From the NCBI GenBank assembly GCA_019916065.1, contig CM034244.1:31899933-31963932 (forward strand): DNA of 64,000 nt, read 5' to 3'. This stretch comes from Vitellaria paradoxa (taxonomy: Eukaryota; Streptophyta; Magnoliopsida; Ericales; Sapotaceae). Shown here piece after piece: positions 33,401 to 43,416 of this stretch. Every line of letters starts with the position of its first letter. Position 1 is the first letter of the stretch. The position numbers and the translations under genes are program-made. The notes below the pieces were generated by a model. The model was not told where the DNA came from and ran no database searches. It saw only the letters and a list, made by a program, of their open reading frames with translations.

Positions 33401-35513
33401 ATACCTAAACTTGAGTTAATGTTTTTTATTGTGGACTGATTGGGTATGATCTCAAATTTTTGTCACCCAAAAGTGCATAATCTCTTCTGATATTGGAATT
33501 GGAAGCCTTAACTATCGCAACAAATTTATCTATGATACTATAATTAGAAGTTGGAAGTAAATTTTGCTAAATTTCAATGGTTTCCATTTGTGTATACTGA
33601 GTTCCCTAACATGTATGCTTGCAGCACTTCATATGGCTTCAGCAAATGGGCATCTTGACATTGTGAACTATCTGATTGGGAATGGAGTGGTAAGGAAGCC
33701 ATTTCATCATATTTACTTACTTTTCTTTTTATATGATTAATTGATTGATACTATAGTGATGTTATTTTCTAACATATAACCATAATTGTTCTAGCAAAAA
33801 ACATAGATTGCAAAATTAAGATCCTATTCCGTAACTTAGAAGCCAACTTAAGCATTGAAATCTATGATATTAGTTGTATAAACAATTCCATTTCTGCTTA
33901 TGGTACGATGGAAGGTAATTTTTTGTATGATAAGAAGTTGTGCTTATATCTATTTTTAAGTGCTTATCAAATTGGGCAAAACATTTAATTCACCAAAATA
34001 GAAATTACTTTAAACATTGAGTGTCAAATGCAAATCCAATGTGACAATTTGTCAATCTGAGGGAGGGGGTCCTTGAGTACATCCCTTGTAGACAGTTCTA
34101 GATCTAGATCCCTGTTTACTATCTTGTGGAAAATGATCCTAAATGCTTAACAATCCCCTGTTGGATGTTTCACCATTCGATGACAAACAAAAATTGGGTT
34201 GGTTTTCATCTTGTCTGGTGAGAGGAGTGAGATGGTTCCGGGAGTCAGATTGTTCTGTCTGCTACCCATGTCTCAGTAGGGATTTTAGGTATTGGTTGGA
34301 TACATGTGCTGGGAAAGGGAGAGGATCCACATTGGCTCGCTTTCTCTTACCCTGGTCATGGTTCCTGTGATAGGGGGAGGGTTGGGTTACGAACACCTAC
34401 GCTATATAGGCCAAATGCCTCTGGCGGAGAGCGTACCTCCAAGAAGAGGACAAGGAAACAGCTGGGCTAAGTTGCTTGTGAAGTTCTTTGTAAAGAACCT
34501 GCATGTAATATCCTGCGTACCATCCCATTCAAGTTTCTGGTAGCTATGCAAAGATTGAAAGTCTTGGGAAAGTTATGATTCATCGAAGGCACCTTCTATT
34601 GTGTCACCTCTGTGTTGGTAAGAAAATTTAGGGTTCTAAAGGCCTCTATGGTTCTAATAGTTTATGTTCTTGAGTATTTATTGTGGTATCTTTTTGCAAC
34701 AGCCAATTCAATGGAACCTCTTTTTCTCTGTCTCTACAGCTGTACACCCTTTTTTTATTTTCTTATTTTATTTATTTTTATTTTTATTATTTTTTATTTT
34801 TTTCCCTTTGTGCATGCACGTGTTTTTTGAGTTGGGTTGGGTTGAGGGAATTAGGGATGAACAAAGTTGCTTGTTTAGACTTTATTATATTATTCCAGCC
34901 TTTGGAAGCCTTAACATGTGGTGGGAAAAAAAAATGAAAGAAAAGGAAAAAAAAAAAAAAAAAGGAGAACTATAAGTGGTGAAGTCCTCATGTATATTTC
35001 TTTCAGCAAGCAACTGGATGTTAATGTACGTGTTTTCCATATGGAAACAGGATGTTAATGCGTCTAACGAAGAGAAGAACACGTCCCTTCATTGGGCTTG
35101 CCTCAATGGGCATGTTGAGGTAATATATTTGTTTCCTCATGCATCCAATTGTTCTTATTTCCTTGAGCATTTTTCAAATAAAGATAAACATTGGAATCTC
35201 AGGTGGTTAAGAGCTTGATTTTAGCAGGCGCGAGCGTATCGGTTTTAAACAGGTGTGCTTATGTCTAACAACAAAAAGTTTATTATGGTTATAGTCATAA
35301 TTGTAATTGCGGTGCAGACTATAGTTGTTTGTTCTGTTCTTAACTTTAGATGTGTTTTCCCTGCTTTTGCTTGAATCATCGCGACGCCCCCTTATGGCTA
35401 GCCATGAGCGGACTCCGGTGGACGAAGCTGTGAGCAAGGGAAATACGAATGTTATTGATGCAATAAACGCGGCGGTTGCCCAAGTTGAACTTGGTGGCAC
35501 AAGAATCTCCTAA
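24424..35513 (+). CDS. Small ankyrin-repeat protein, six exons, giant intron 2
   Basis: Exons are 24424-24504, 25215-25302, 33625-33689, 35051-35119, 35203-35252 and 35402-35513. All introns are GT-AG and the joins keep one frame for 154 residues. The N-terminus is MGMEANGNANANAG; starting at the second Met (24430) is equally possible. Residues 28-51 are helical (ASRYDDIDDVISLASSGISL). Ankyrin repeat 1 spans about 52-81 (GRTALHMASANGHLDIVNYL), repeat 2 about 85-114 (TSLHWACLNGHVEVVKSLIL), and a partial third repeat about 119-142 (HERTPVDEAVSKG); it ends VELGGTRIS. The consensus TALH-A-GH and TPLH turns are intact, so the gene looks functional. Such proteins are protein-binding scaffolds; the partner is unknown. 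Intron 2 (25303-33624, 8322 bp) contains two LTR elements; intron 3 is 1361 bp. Confidence 0.9.
25601..25994 (+). repeat. 5' LTR of the gypsy element
   Basis: 394 bp, TGATG to CATCA. Shares long words with 28327-28719, for example 'gactagcatgtgacttttta' and 'gactctttggagcctaaaat'. Confidence 0.9.
26031..27120 (+). pseudogene. gypsy gag with CCHC knuckle (broken)
   Basis: Starts at ATG 26031 (MVDRGRGRG) and soon meets stops. Two open parts follow: 26170-26502, with YLDWEASLETCFEWKTMGEE, and 26559-26855, with 'YKRFHTLKQRGMTVEEYT' and 'YLFGLNQSIRDV', both typical of gypsy gag. The knuckle CFTCGEKGHASFAC (C-x2-C-x4-H-x4-C) is at about 27072-27113. Confidence 0.85.
27316..27771 (+). pseudogene. 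gypsy aspartic protease region
   Basis: The open frame has 'VIFDGGSSKNIIS', the active-site loop, where the family usually has D-S/G-G-S, and 'CHILLARPWLYDKGMVH', where L-L-G-R-P-W is usual. It runs straight to a stop after FVEHI at 27769-27771, where reverse transcriptase would be expected further on. Confidence 0.8.
27768..28248 (+). pseudogene. gypsy integrase C-terminal and chromodomain-like remnant
   Basis: 27768-28004 has 'KHRRVQEFVEGNLVLVHL' and 'RKFGPCKVVKKISSNAY', the SH3-like end of gypsy integrase. 27979-28248, in another frame, has 'PIFDVFDLYPFEG' and then 'YRRFLVKWLGKSA', a chromodomain-like motif suggesting a chromovirus-type gypsy. The join to the protease at about 27770 removes some 2.5-3 kb relative to a complete element (estimated from family layout). 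Confidence 0.8.
28327..28719 (+). repeat. 3' LTR of the gypsy element
   Basis: 393 bp; begins TAATG where the left copy has TGATG, and ends CATCA. Confidence 0.9.
28725..30106. other. Intron 2 of the ankyrin gene between transposons
   Basis: No domain recognised. An 80-codon hydrophobic frame at 29579-29821 lies within the intron and lacks homology that I recognise, so I do not call it a gene. Confidence 0.5.
30107..30862. repeat. Tandem duplication (~406-bp period) ending in GA microsatellites
   Basis: The sequence from 'tctcttaattggccaagaga' through 'gccttggtaaacccttgctc' and 'ttgagcagctcacttaag' to a GA run occurs at about 30115-30499 and again at about 30521-30862. Each copy closes with its own GA-rich run (30463-30497, 30843-30858). 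Confidence 0.8.
31035..31414 (+). repeat. 5' LTR of the short LTR element
   Basis: 380 bp. Compared with the right copy it has a poly-A insertion and a nearby repeat near 31177-31205. Confidence 0.85.
31843..32399 (+). repeat. Perfect 278-bp tandem duplication
   Basis: 31843-32120 and 32122-32399 read identically from 'atctattaggaatgatgaat' to 'ttttttagatgatg' (period 279). I saw no difference between the copies. It duplicates the start of the 32249-32560 reading frame. Confidence 0.9.
32249..32560 (+). pseudogene. Unrecognised reading frame inside the short LTR element
   Basis: 103 codons starting MSNTVLASFLLSAF, acidic in the middle (DDFYFLDDDIDD). I recognise no family. It could be a worn gag-adjacent or captured fragment; the upstream copy of its first half at 31970-32120 is out of context. 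No function is assigned. Confidence 0.35.
32907..33260 (+). repeat. 3' LTR of the short LTR element
   Basis: 354 bp; matches the left LTR from 'gcaaattaaagatttaaaat' to 'tacatca', with a CTT microsatellite near 33175-33190. Confidence 0.85.
33690..35050. other. Intron 3 of the ankyrin gene
   Basis: No element boundary or coding domain recognised. T-rich and A-rich runs at about 34748-34806 and 34927-34964 generate hydrophobic and lysine-rich frames that are compositional. Confidence 0.55.
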
Positions 35514-35732
35514 TGCTGGAACCTGAAAAGTGAGTAAACTTCTTGTGTTTTGCAAGCTTGCAGGATTTTTCTTGCTTTCCTTTTTTTTTTTGGGATAAAT
35601 TACACTTATCTCTTCTCAACATTTGAGTAATTACACTTACTATGTTTAAACATTTAAAAATTACACTTACCTCTTTTATTTTGAAATATTGTTAACATGG
35701 ATTCTTTTCCATTAAATCACCTGTTAAAAAAA

Positions 35733-36063
35733 GGTAAATTACACTTAGACCCCCTAAACATTTACGAAATTACACATGGATCCCCTCAACATTTGAAAAT
35801 TACATTAATCTCCCTTATTTTGAACTGTTTGTAACTCAAACCCCCTTTCGTTAGTGTACCGTCAGGATTTCTGTTAAAATGATGATGTCAGCAATTTTTT
35901 TTTAATATACCAAATTTACCCTTCATATATGTAAATACACTAAAATAATCTTTCCAACATTTAAAATTTATACACACACATATATATCTATATATATATT
36001 TATATAAGAAGTGGGTGAGATCCGCCGGTGGCACCTCCGTGCTCAACTAACTCGCAACTCATC

Positions 36064-36095
<32 letters not shown>

Positions 36096-37100
36096 AAGGA
36101 AAGGAAAGCGTTGAGGAGCTTGTGGAACCAAGCGATTGAGAGGAGGGCGTCAGCGTCGTCGGAACCACCTGGCCTTCTGAGGATTTGAACCAGACGGCTT
36201 TCTTCGACTATTAGACACCCTAGGATGTAATTTCTTCAGCTCCAACCGCCCACGCAGCAATCAAATCCCTTATCCACAAAGAAAGCGAAGCCCTAATTCT
36301 AGGCCTCCAAATTGGGATTATATATGAGAGAAAAACTTCAGTCCGCTGAGAGGAGATCGAAACTCTCTTACACGACGATGTACAGAGCCGTGTGGACGAG
36401 CTGATTCACCTTAGCCGAACCGATTAGCCGGGTGGCGACTGCTCGGTCCAGGAGCATTGCCAATACAGATCCTGTCGAGAAGCATCGTCAATTTCATGTT
36501 GCAAACTGACTCATTCGCCTTCCAGAAAGGGCTTTTGATCTTGATTCATGTATCTCCGTCGGAGCTTTTTAGTAAGGAAACAATCCAATCGCAGCAAACA
36601 TATGTACGAAGATAGTGTAGTCCCACGAGCTGGAGTTGGATCTCTGAAGCTCGGGAGGTTGGATGAATCTTTGGCCGCAACTTTTGCTAATCTAATGTTC
36701 GTTTGATCCTTCACTGCTCCAAGCTTACACTGGGGATCTTTGGAATTTGAATTTTGGGATTTTTTTTTTTTTTTTTTTTGAAAATTTGTTTGATTTTTGT
36801 TTACAAATAGACGTTGCCGGCCAAAGCGGGCAACGGTGGTGGCAGATTTTCTGGCGATGAATTTCAGAGAAAGGGGGGCTATCTTGAAGAGGCTAAGGAG
36901 AACTATATTCAGTTGCTTAAAAAATTTAAGGGTAAAATCATCTTTTTAGTAAATATTTAACGGAGTTAGGTTTCAAATTAATGGAAGGGGGTCTGGGTTA
37001 CAAATATTTCAAAATAAGGGAGATTAATATAATTTTTAAATGTTTAGGGGATCTATGTGTAATTTTACAAATATTCAGGGGGTCTAGGTATAATTTATCC
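35733..37100. mobile_element. Inner inverted-repeat element nested in the outer one
   Basis: The left arm GGTAAATTACACTTAGACCC and the following 'cctcaacatttgaaaattac' and 'ttattttgaa' have inverted counterparts ending at 37100 (GGGTCTAGGTATAATTTATCC in essence). The terminal words resemble those of the outer element, so the two are probably related families. The A-run next to both ends prevents a clean TSD call. Confidence 0.6.
36015..36740 (+). pseudogene. GC-richer, coding-like core, possibly a captured gene fragment
   Basis: This stretch differs sharply in composition from the AT-rich arms. One plus-strand frame is open through 36248-36346 with a helix-like peptide (SLIHKESEALILGLQIG, IIYERK), meets a TGA at 36347-36349, and continues in frame with EEIETLLHDDVQSRVDEL. 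I recognise no family. Capture of host exons between inverted repeats is well known for Pack-MULEs, but here it is inference. Confidence 0.35.
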
Positions 37101-37445
37101 AAAAAAAAAAAACTTAACAGAAGGTGTCAAAGTAACCAAAGTTTAGGTATTTTTCCTATTTTACTCGCACTCCCATCTCCGTCAATTTTCTTTTCAAAAT
37201 TGCCAGAAAATGATTTTGCCTTTACTTATTTTTTGACCTTTTTGAGTTTTTGTAAAGAAAATTGATAGAAATGTAAGAGAGAGGGGTAAAATAGGTAAAA
37301 AAATACCTAAATTTTGGTTAACTTTAAATAGGAGGAGATCAATGTTAACAATATTTCAAAATAAGAGAGGTAAGTGTAATTTGTAAATGTTGAAAGATGA
37401 TAAGCGTAATATTCCAAATGTTGAAGGGAGGTAGTGTGATTTATC

Positions 37446-38984
37446 TTTTATCTTTTTTTTTTTTTCAAATCTCCGTCAAATTTATATATATATATATATA
37501 TATATATTTCCTTTTGTGAAGAAAGAGAACGAGTTGATTGAAGTTTAAAGTGCTTAGAACGATGAACGAATGGAGTCATGGGGAGGCGAAGAGAAGAGAA
37601 GAGAGATAATAGAAAGGAATCTCGCACTTGCGCTAGAAGCTTTGCTTTTGAATGATTGTTGTGATTTCATGTAATGTTTGTGTTGAGAATTTAGGTTTTT
37701 TTTTTTTTTTTTTTTTATTGGTTAAGTTATAGTTGAGAATTAAATGATTTAATTTCAACTGGCAACGCTTAAAATTGTGGCCCCAAGTCAAACCAACACA
37801 ACCAGTTACTTTTTGAAACTTCTGCAATATTCATACCAATTTACATGACTATTTAATTTTTAGGAGAGTGTCGTTATGGTGATCTTCATTTTGTCACTGA
37901 ATCACCAAATCATTATATGACTATTATAGACTCTGTTTAGAACACTAAAAAAAGGTTAAAAATTGTTAAAAATTTTTAAAAGTTATTTATTTTTATTTTA
38001 TTGTACGAATTACGAATTCATAAGTTTTATTAAATTTTATAATTTTTTGTCACTCCAAACGATTAGTGTGTATATGTATTTCAAATGTAGAAGTCTCCCA
38101 CAAGAATGTGTTATTATGTTGCAATTTTGGCTTGATGACCCGAAATTGCATTGCCATGTCGTAATTTTTAATTATTAAAATTATTCTCATATTTCTCATC
38201 TTCTAAAAATTGAAATATATGCTGTTTAAGGATTTGTAAATATACTATTAGTTAAAAAAAATATTACATTTTTTTACTATGACTTATTTAAATGTAAACT
38301 TATCTAAATGTGATTAGAAAAAATTAATTAATTTAATTTTATATGTAAACTTATCTAAACATTTATTGAGTGATAAAAAAAAACTAATCAATTTAATATA
38401 ATACGTAAACTTATTTAAATATAGTAATAGCATGATATTTAAAAGTTTTAAAGTTTGAATGTATGATTTCTGAGTTTGAGATATACTGTATTTTCTGATT
38501 AAAAAATTTAATTACTATATATATATACACACATACATATCTGTAAAGAAGGAAAAAAATCCACAGCATGAGAATGCTGTATTGATAAAAGAAACGTAAT
38601 ATTATAAGTGTCCTTATTTAGAAGGAATCAGCAATACAATAAAATAACTTTAGACTGAATAAAAATTACATTATAATTAATGGTATTTTTACTTTTCTTT
38701 TTTTTCATGGGCGATACGCGGATAATTTTTCTTTTTTTTTTGTAATCTTTTTCTTTTTAACGGCAAAGAAAAAAAATTATTCAGATAGACGGCGGAGATT
38801 GACCACTTAGGCTAGGATCCAGGAGAGGTTCGGTGCAGTGTACCGTTAGGTGCATGGGATATGTGAGATTTAATTGGTTATGACTCGTCATAACTAATAT
38901 AAATTTTTGTTATTATCACAGTCATTAAATGATTTGTTACTGTTTTAAAATCAACGATGTGTAGGTGTACCAAACGTGCACCAG
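37446..38984. other. Spacer with one MITE-like repeat
   Basis: Contains a (TA)n run near 37483-37507 and a T-run near 37698-37717. 37928-38065 is copy 2 of the small AT-rich repeat also seen at 24148-24292 and 48286-48443. No gene is seen. Confidence 0.5.
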
Positions 38985-39070
38985 TGCTTAAGCGCACCCA
39001 ACTTACCCCGTTCGCCTTAGGCTCAAATTGTGCTTAAGCGCACCCGACTTACCCCGTTCGCCTTAGGCTC
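38985..39070. repeat. Short tandem repeat, two 40-bp copies
   Basis: The phrase from TGCTTAAGCGCACCC to CGCCTTAGGCTC occurs at 38985-39024 and 39031-39070 with one difference, separated by 6 bp. Noncoding. Confidence 0.85.
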
Positions 39071-39498
39071 TGATTTGAGATAAGTTACACTGCACACTAT
39101 ATATTGGTTGAATATATTATTTAATTTATGGTTATAAAGATGATTGTAGCCAAGATAGTTTCCATGTTGTCCATCTGGATTTCAGAATTGGGCCTTTTGT
39201 GTCTCGTAATGATGTGTGAGGGAAGAAGTTGCGGCGTTGTTTGACAGGCTAATGATGAATACTAATAGGAGTAGTAATCATGCTATGGCCCGTTGGGATT
39301 AATAATTTGAAAAGGAAGAGGTGGGATCGTTAAATTAAATTATATTTTTCTAAATGAGGGATTAAGTGTTTTTTAAATAAATAAAGAATTAATTATTTTT
39401 TAAATAAATAAAAAATTAATAAAACAGGATAAAGTATTAAAATTAATAAAATATTTGCAACAAAAAAAAAAAGGTGAAAATATATATATACATATATA

Positions 39499-39891
39499 TG
39501 ATAGGTCCCAGTCAAAGCCTTAAGTGAATAAAATTCTCTTAGGGTGAGAATAAACCACAATTTGAATAAAACATTTGCTACTCTTTCATTAATTATCAAT
39601 GACTTTAAATAAGCACAAACTTAGCACATATACATGATTTACACCTATACGATCTACCTTATCTAAAACTACCTTATTTAAAATAAGATAACTGACATGG
39701 TCTACCTTATCTCAAATAAGGTAACTGATTTACATGATGTAAAATAACAAATAGATAAGTGTAAATAAAAACTAAATCCAAATAAAATAAATCTTAATAA
39801 GATAAAATAAATCATAACAAGATAATGATAAATTAAAAATCCTAGATAATCATAATCTATAATTGCTCCACGATCCTCCACAATCATATCA
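39499..39891 (-). repeat. 3' LTR of the gag-only element
   Basis: 393 bp. It carries about 60 bp of extra 'ccttatctcaaataaggtaa'-like duplicated sequence (near 39660-39730) that the other LTR lacks. Confidence 0.88.
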
Positions 39892-39914
39892 ATACATCTC
39901 CCGCATGTGGATAC

Positions 39915-40783
39915 TTATTCCCAAGGTCCACTCCTAGATAATGCTTTTGGAGGTCTTCCTGAATAATGCTCACTTGCTGTTTTGTTTTTACTCATATATT
40001 CTGTAATCTCTTCATAGATAATCCCATCAGAAGTGGCATAACTCTCTAATAGTAACAACTGAGGCTGTTGGCATTTATGTCCCACCATGAACTTGTCGTT
40101 ACAATTGAAACAAAGATCTTGTGCACGTCTCCTCTGCATCTCATCCTAAGTTAATTTTTTTTATTGGTGAGGATGAATTGATTTTCGTCGTGGGTGAAAA
40201 AAACATTGGTGTGCTGGTGTCTTGTAATGGTTGCATAATTCCTTCTTACCGGCAAAGCTGTTCAGCTTTCATCTATGCTAGGTTAATAACTTCCTTTAGC
40301 GATTTAGGTTTGAACATACGAATAGCTTCCGAGATTTCTGCCTTTAATCCGCCCATGAAGGTCCCCACTAGGTCCTTTTGTGTCCAGCCGTGAACTTTAT
40401 TACCAAGCCTTTCAAACTCCTTCTGGTAGTTACTAAGAGAACCGACTTGCTGAACTTTAGATAGGGCCTCGTCAAAATCTTCACACTCTGTGGGGCCAAA
40501 ACGCGCCCACAGCTCCTCTTTGAATATTTCCCATGTCACCAATTGGCCTTCCTCCTTGTAAGTTCGATGCAACCATTGCCACCATTGGTTAGCCTCTCCT
40601 TCGAGGTGGAATGATGCTAGAGACACTTTCTGATTATTGGATGTGCCCAGGTACTCAAAAAGCTAACCCACACGATTGAACCATTCGGATGGATCGTCAT
40701 CGAAATATCTGGGAAACTCCAGTTTAGCCATTTTGGACGAGAAGATCTGTTGTCTACCTTCATTCTCCTCACAATTCAAACGT
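39915..40783 (-). pseudogene. gypsy-type gag, downstream segment (broken)
   Basis: Minus-strand blocks: EFPRYFDDDPSEWFNRV, 'LASFHLEGEANQWWQWLHR', 'WEIFKEELWARFGPTE', 'YQKEFERLGNKVHGW', 'FMGGLKAEISEAIRM', then the knuckle CFNCNDKFMVGHKC. This is the retrotransposon gag domain of gypsy elements. Stops interrupt it, for example a TAG after FNRVG, a TAA after EQLCR and a TAG before DEMQRRRAQDL. The upstream part of the same gag lies at 47249-47428 beyond the LINE. Confidence 0.85.
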
Positions 40784-40860
40784 GAATTTCCTTCCCGGGG
40801 CTCAGGGGAAAATGAGAGTCTCTCTCTCTAACTTCTCTCTCTAGAATTTCGTGGAGATTC

Positions 40861-41652
40861 TAGGGTTTAGTACTGATTTATTCATGGCGTTCAACGATTC
40901 AGAGAATGATGCTTCTCGTCTTGGTGATCAAACTAGGGTTTCTTCTCATGTGGCGGCTAGGGTTTTCAAGGAAGGGGCGGCAAGGGTTTTGAAGGTTGAT
41001 GATAACTCCATTGGAAACTGACCTCATGTGGAGGGTTCTAATGATGTTGCTAGTTCTTCTTTGATTGTTTCCAGAGGTGATTCAAAAGGAGAAGTTGCAG
41101 ATCGGGATAATGTTGCTAATGCTCGTGCTCTTACCAATGTTGCAGCTAGGGTTTTGCATGAATCTTACATGAGTGAAGGTTCTATACATATCCCTAGAGC
41201 TCCCTACGCTGGTTGCAATGATAAGTTGCTGATTTCTAATCAAGATGTTGTTCCTTCTACGTTTTTGGAGCATGAGATGTTACAAGGAGGTGCGGCTAGG
41301 GTTTGTTCAGAGAAGATGGATCAACATGTTGCGGCTAGGGTTTCTCAACCTATGGCAGCTAGGGTTTCTCAACATATGGCGGCTAGGGTTTCGGCTAGGG
41401 TTTTGCATGGCAACACTTCTATGAATGTTGAAGACGTTAAGTTGAGTTCTTCTGGAGTTTCTTCTCTTCTGTTGCGTAATAACCAGCGTGTTGATGTTCA
41501 TCTTGGGGATGGTTCTGATGCGAAGAGGGATTTACAAGACGTGCAAGTGGTGGCTAGGGTTTCTAAGCATGTTGATGGTGCGATTAGGGTTTCTCAGATT
41601 AATGAAGGAGCAGCTAGGGTTTCTCAGCATTATGAAGGTGCGGCTAGGGCTT
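40861..41652 (+). repeat. Twelve TAGGGTTT (telobox) words in the LINE 5' region
   Basis: Exact TAGGGTTT at 40861, 40934, 40958, 41147, 41297, 41336, 41360, 41384, 41396, 41555, 41585 and 41615, plus a variant TAGGGCTT at 41645. TAGGGTTT is the complement of the plant telobox AAACCCTA and one turn of the plant telomere repeat. From 40934 onward most sit in the phrase GCGGCTAGGGTTTCTCA, read in frame as AARVSQ. Several spacings are 12 or 24 bp (41336, 41360, 41384, 41396). Confidence 0.9.
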
Positions 41653-43411
41653 CTTCAACTTCTTTGCTGTGTGTAATATCTTCTCAAGTGACGGTTACAC
41701 TAAAGGCGATGGATGAACTTGAATTTGACTCAAATGCCTTGGATGTTCCAAAGTCTGAATTTTTTCATAATGGAGTATCTAATGTAACCTTGAGGGAGTC
41801 TCGGACTAATGATAAGGACAACTCCATAGCCACGTTTGGAAGGAAACCTCATGATGAGGTGATTTTGAATCTGGTGAAAGAAATGCTAAGTACAAATGAT
41901 GAAACTCTTTGAACAACTTGATAACTCAATTTAAGGGAACTCAGAAGATGGTCTTGAATAATGCTAATAAGGTCGGTTCTCCTTCATTTTCTCCTTCTTC
42001 GGCACGTTCTTGGGCTGATAAGGTTGAGAATGATGATAGGCATGATGTTGAAGATGAGAAAATGCTGGTTTTGTATAAAGATGATGAAGGTATTGACTTG
42101 GAGCAAGGGGAGTATGTTCCTTCTCCCTCCCATCCTAAAAATGAGAGTAAGGACCAAACAAAAGGGAATTGGGCTTCGGTTGTTAAGCAAGGTGCTAAAG
42201 GTATGAAGTTAAGTTACATTAAACCGTCTTCTTTGGAAGGTAAAGTGAAGATCAAGCCTCCTCCATCGGTGGTTCATAAAGGAGCTTCTAGGTGGGAAAA
42301 TACTATTGTGGGCTTCTTTCTTGATAAATTGCCTTTTTCATTAGTTCAAAATCATGCTATGAAATTGTGAGGTTCTAAAGGGCTGTTGGAAGTTTTGAGT
42401 AATGGGATTGGTTTCTTCTTCTTTCGATTTTCAGATAGTTCTAGTGCTAGACTTGTGTCGGATGGGGGACCATGGTATTTTGGTGGGCAGCCTATCTTCC
42501 TCCAATTGTGGAAGGTGGGGATGAATTTGTCTCGAGCTGGTTGTAAAAGAGTCCCTATTTGGGTACACTTTTATAATATTCCTTTGGAATATTAGTCGGA
42601 GGAAGGCCTAAGCTATATTGCGAGTGTGGTTGGGAGGCCTTTGCATGCTGATCACATGACTGAATCCTTTAAGAGGATTAATTTTGCAAGGGTATGTGTT
42701 GAGATTGGGATAGATGATGTCCTTCCCGAGTGCTTTGATATGGAGTTACTTGATGGATCTTGTGTGGAAATAAGAGTGGAGTATAATTGGGTGCCTAAAA
42801 GATGTGTAGTTTGCAAGGAGTTTGGTCACATAGCTAAGAATTGCAAGAAAGTTAAAGCTACGGAATGGAAGCCAAAGGAAGTTTCTTCTAATGCTCCATC
42901 TCAGCCTAGCTCACCTACTAAAGATTTGGGGGTATCTTCTAAGTCCTCGAGGGCCACGGAGGAGAGGCAAGAAGCTGGGTGGAAGGAAGTACGCCGGAAT
43001 GGGAAGGCTATTATGGTGGATGTTTTCCCTTCTCCTAAGATTCCTAAGGTACAGGCCTCTTGTAGCCTTGGTGATGGATTTCAAGTCTTACAAGATAAAG
43101 TAGAAGATGAGGATGGCTCATCATCTTTAGCTCTTGAGTCGATTTCAAAAAAGGATTATTTAATGCATGGAGGGGGTGAGGAATTAGCAAATCCTATTAC
43201 TTGTTCTCCGCTACAAGTGGTGTATGGTCCTCGGGTGGATGTTAATATAACACCAAGTTCAGAATGTCATTCGGTGCCTATTAGCAACCCTTTATTTGAA
43301 AAACTCCATATGGTTGATGAGCTTGATCAGCGGCAAAAGAATAAATTCAAGAAAGGAGATAAACGGAAGAATGGGGGTGTGGGTAGCCCCGGGCAGAAGC
43401 ATTCCTCTTAG
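40884..43411 (+). pseudogene. LINE ORF1 (DUF4283-like, zinc knuckle), broken
   Basis: The ATG at 40884 (MAFNDSENDASRLGDQTRV) opens a frame with a TGA at 41019-41021; a frame change follows near 41905, then stops at 42368-42370 (TGA) and 42593-42595 (TAG) in the second frame. The N-terminal third carries about a dozen AARV/ARVS repeats. The middle matches plant LINE ORF1 (GIGFFFFRFSDSSSARLV, DGGPWYFGGQPIFL, 'KRVPIWVHFYNIPLEY', 'VVGRPLHADHMT'), and the knuckle CVVCKEFGHIAKNC is at about 42807-42848. ORF1 proteins coat LINE RNA. Its TAG at 43409 is 5 bp before the ORF2 ATG, suggesting reinitiation or coupled translation. Confidence 0.9.
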
Positions 43412-43416
43412 TTGCA

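Larger units (their letters stand above)
35594..37445. mobile_element. Outer inverted-repeat element (foldback/MULE-like)
   Basis: The left arm starts GATAAATTACACTTATCTC and continues through 'ttacacttacctcttttatt' and 'ttgaaatattgttaacat'. The right arm, complemented from 37445, repeats the same words in the same order. The arms are at least 100 bp. Poly-T on both outer flanks hides any target duplication. It begins 80 bp after the ankyrin stop codon and contains a second element. Confidence 0.65.

Noticed and set aside
34612..34975. Overlapping plus-strand hydrophobic and Lys-rich frames
   Set aside because: Composition of T-rich and A-rich runs in ankyrin intron 3.
35207..35500. 97-codon minus-strand frame
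   Set aside because: Antisense shadow of ankyrin exons 5 and 6.
41297..41620. Regular short repeats that might suggest a CRISPR-like array
   Set aside because: They are in-frame codon repeats in a LINE ORF1 of a plant nuclear sequence; the unit is short and the spacers are not unique inserts.
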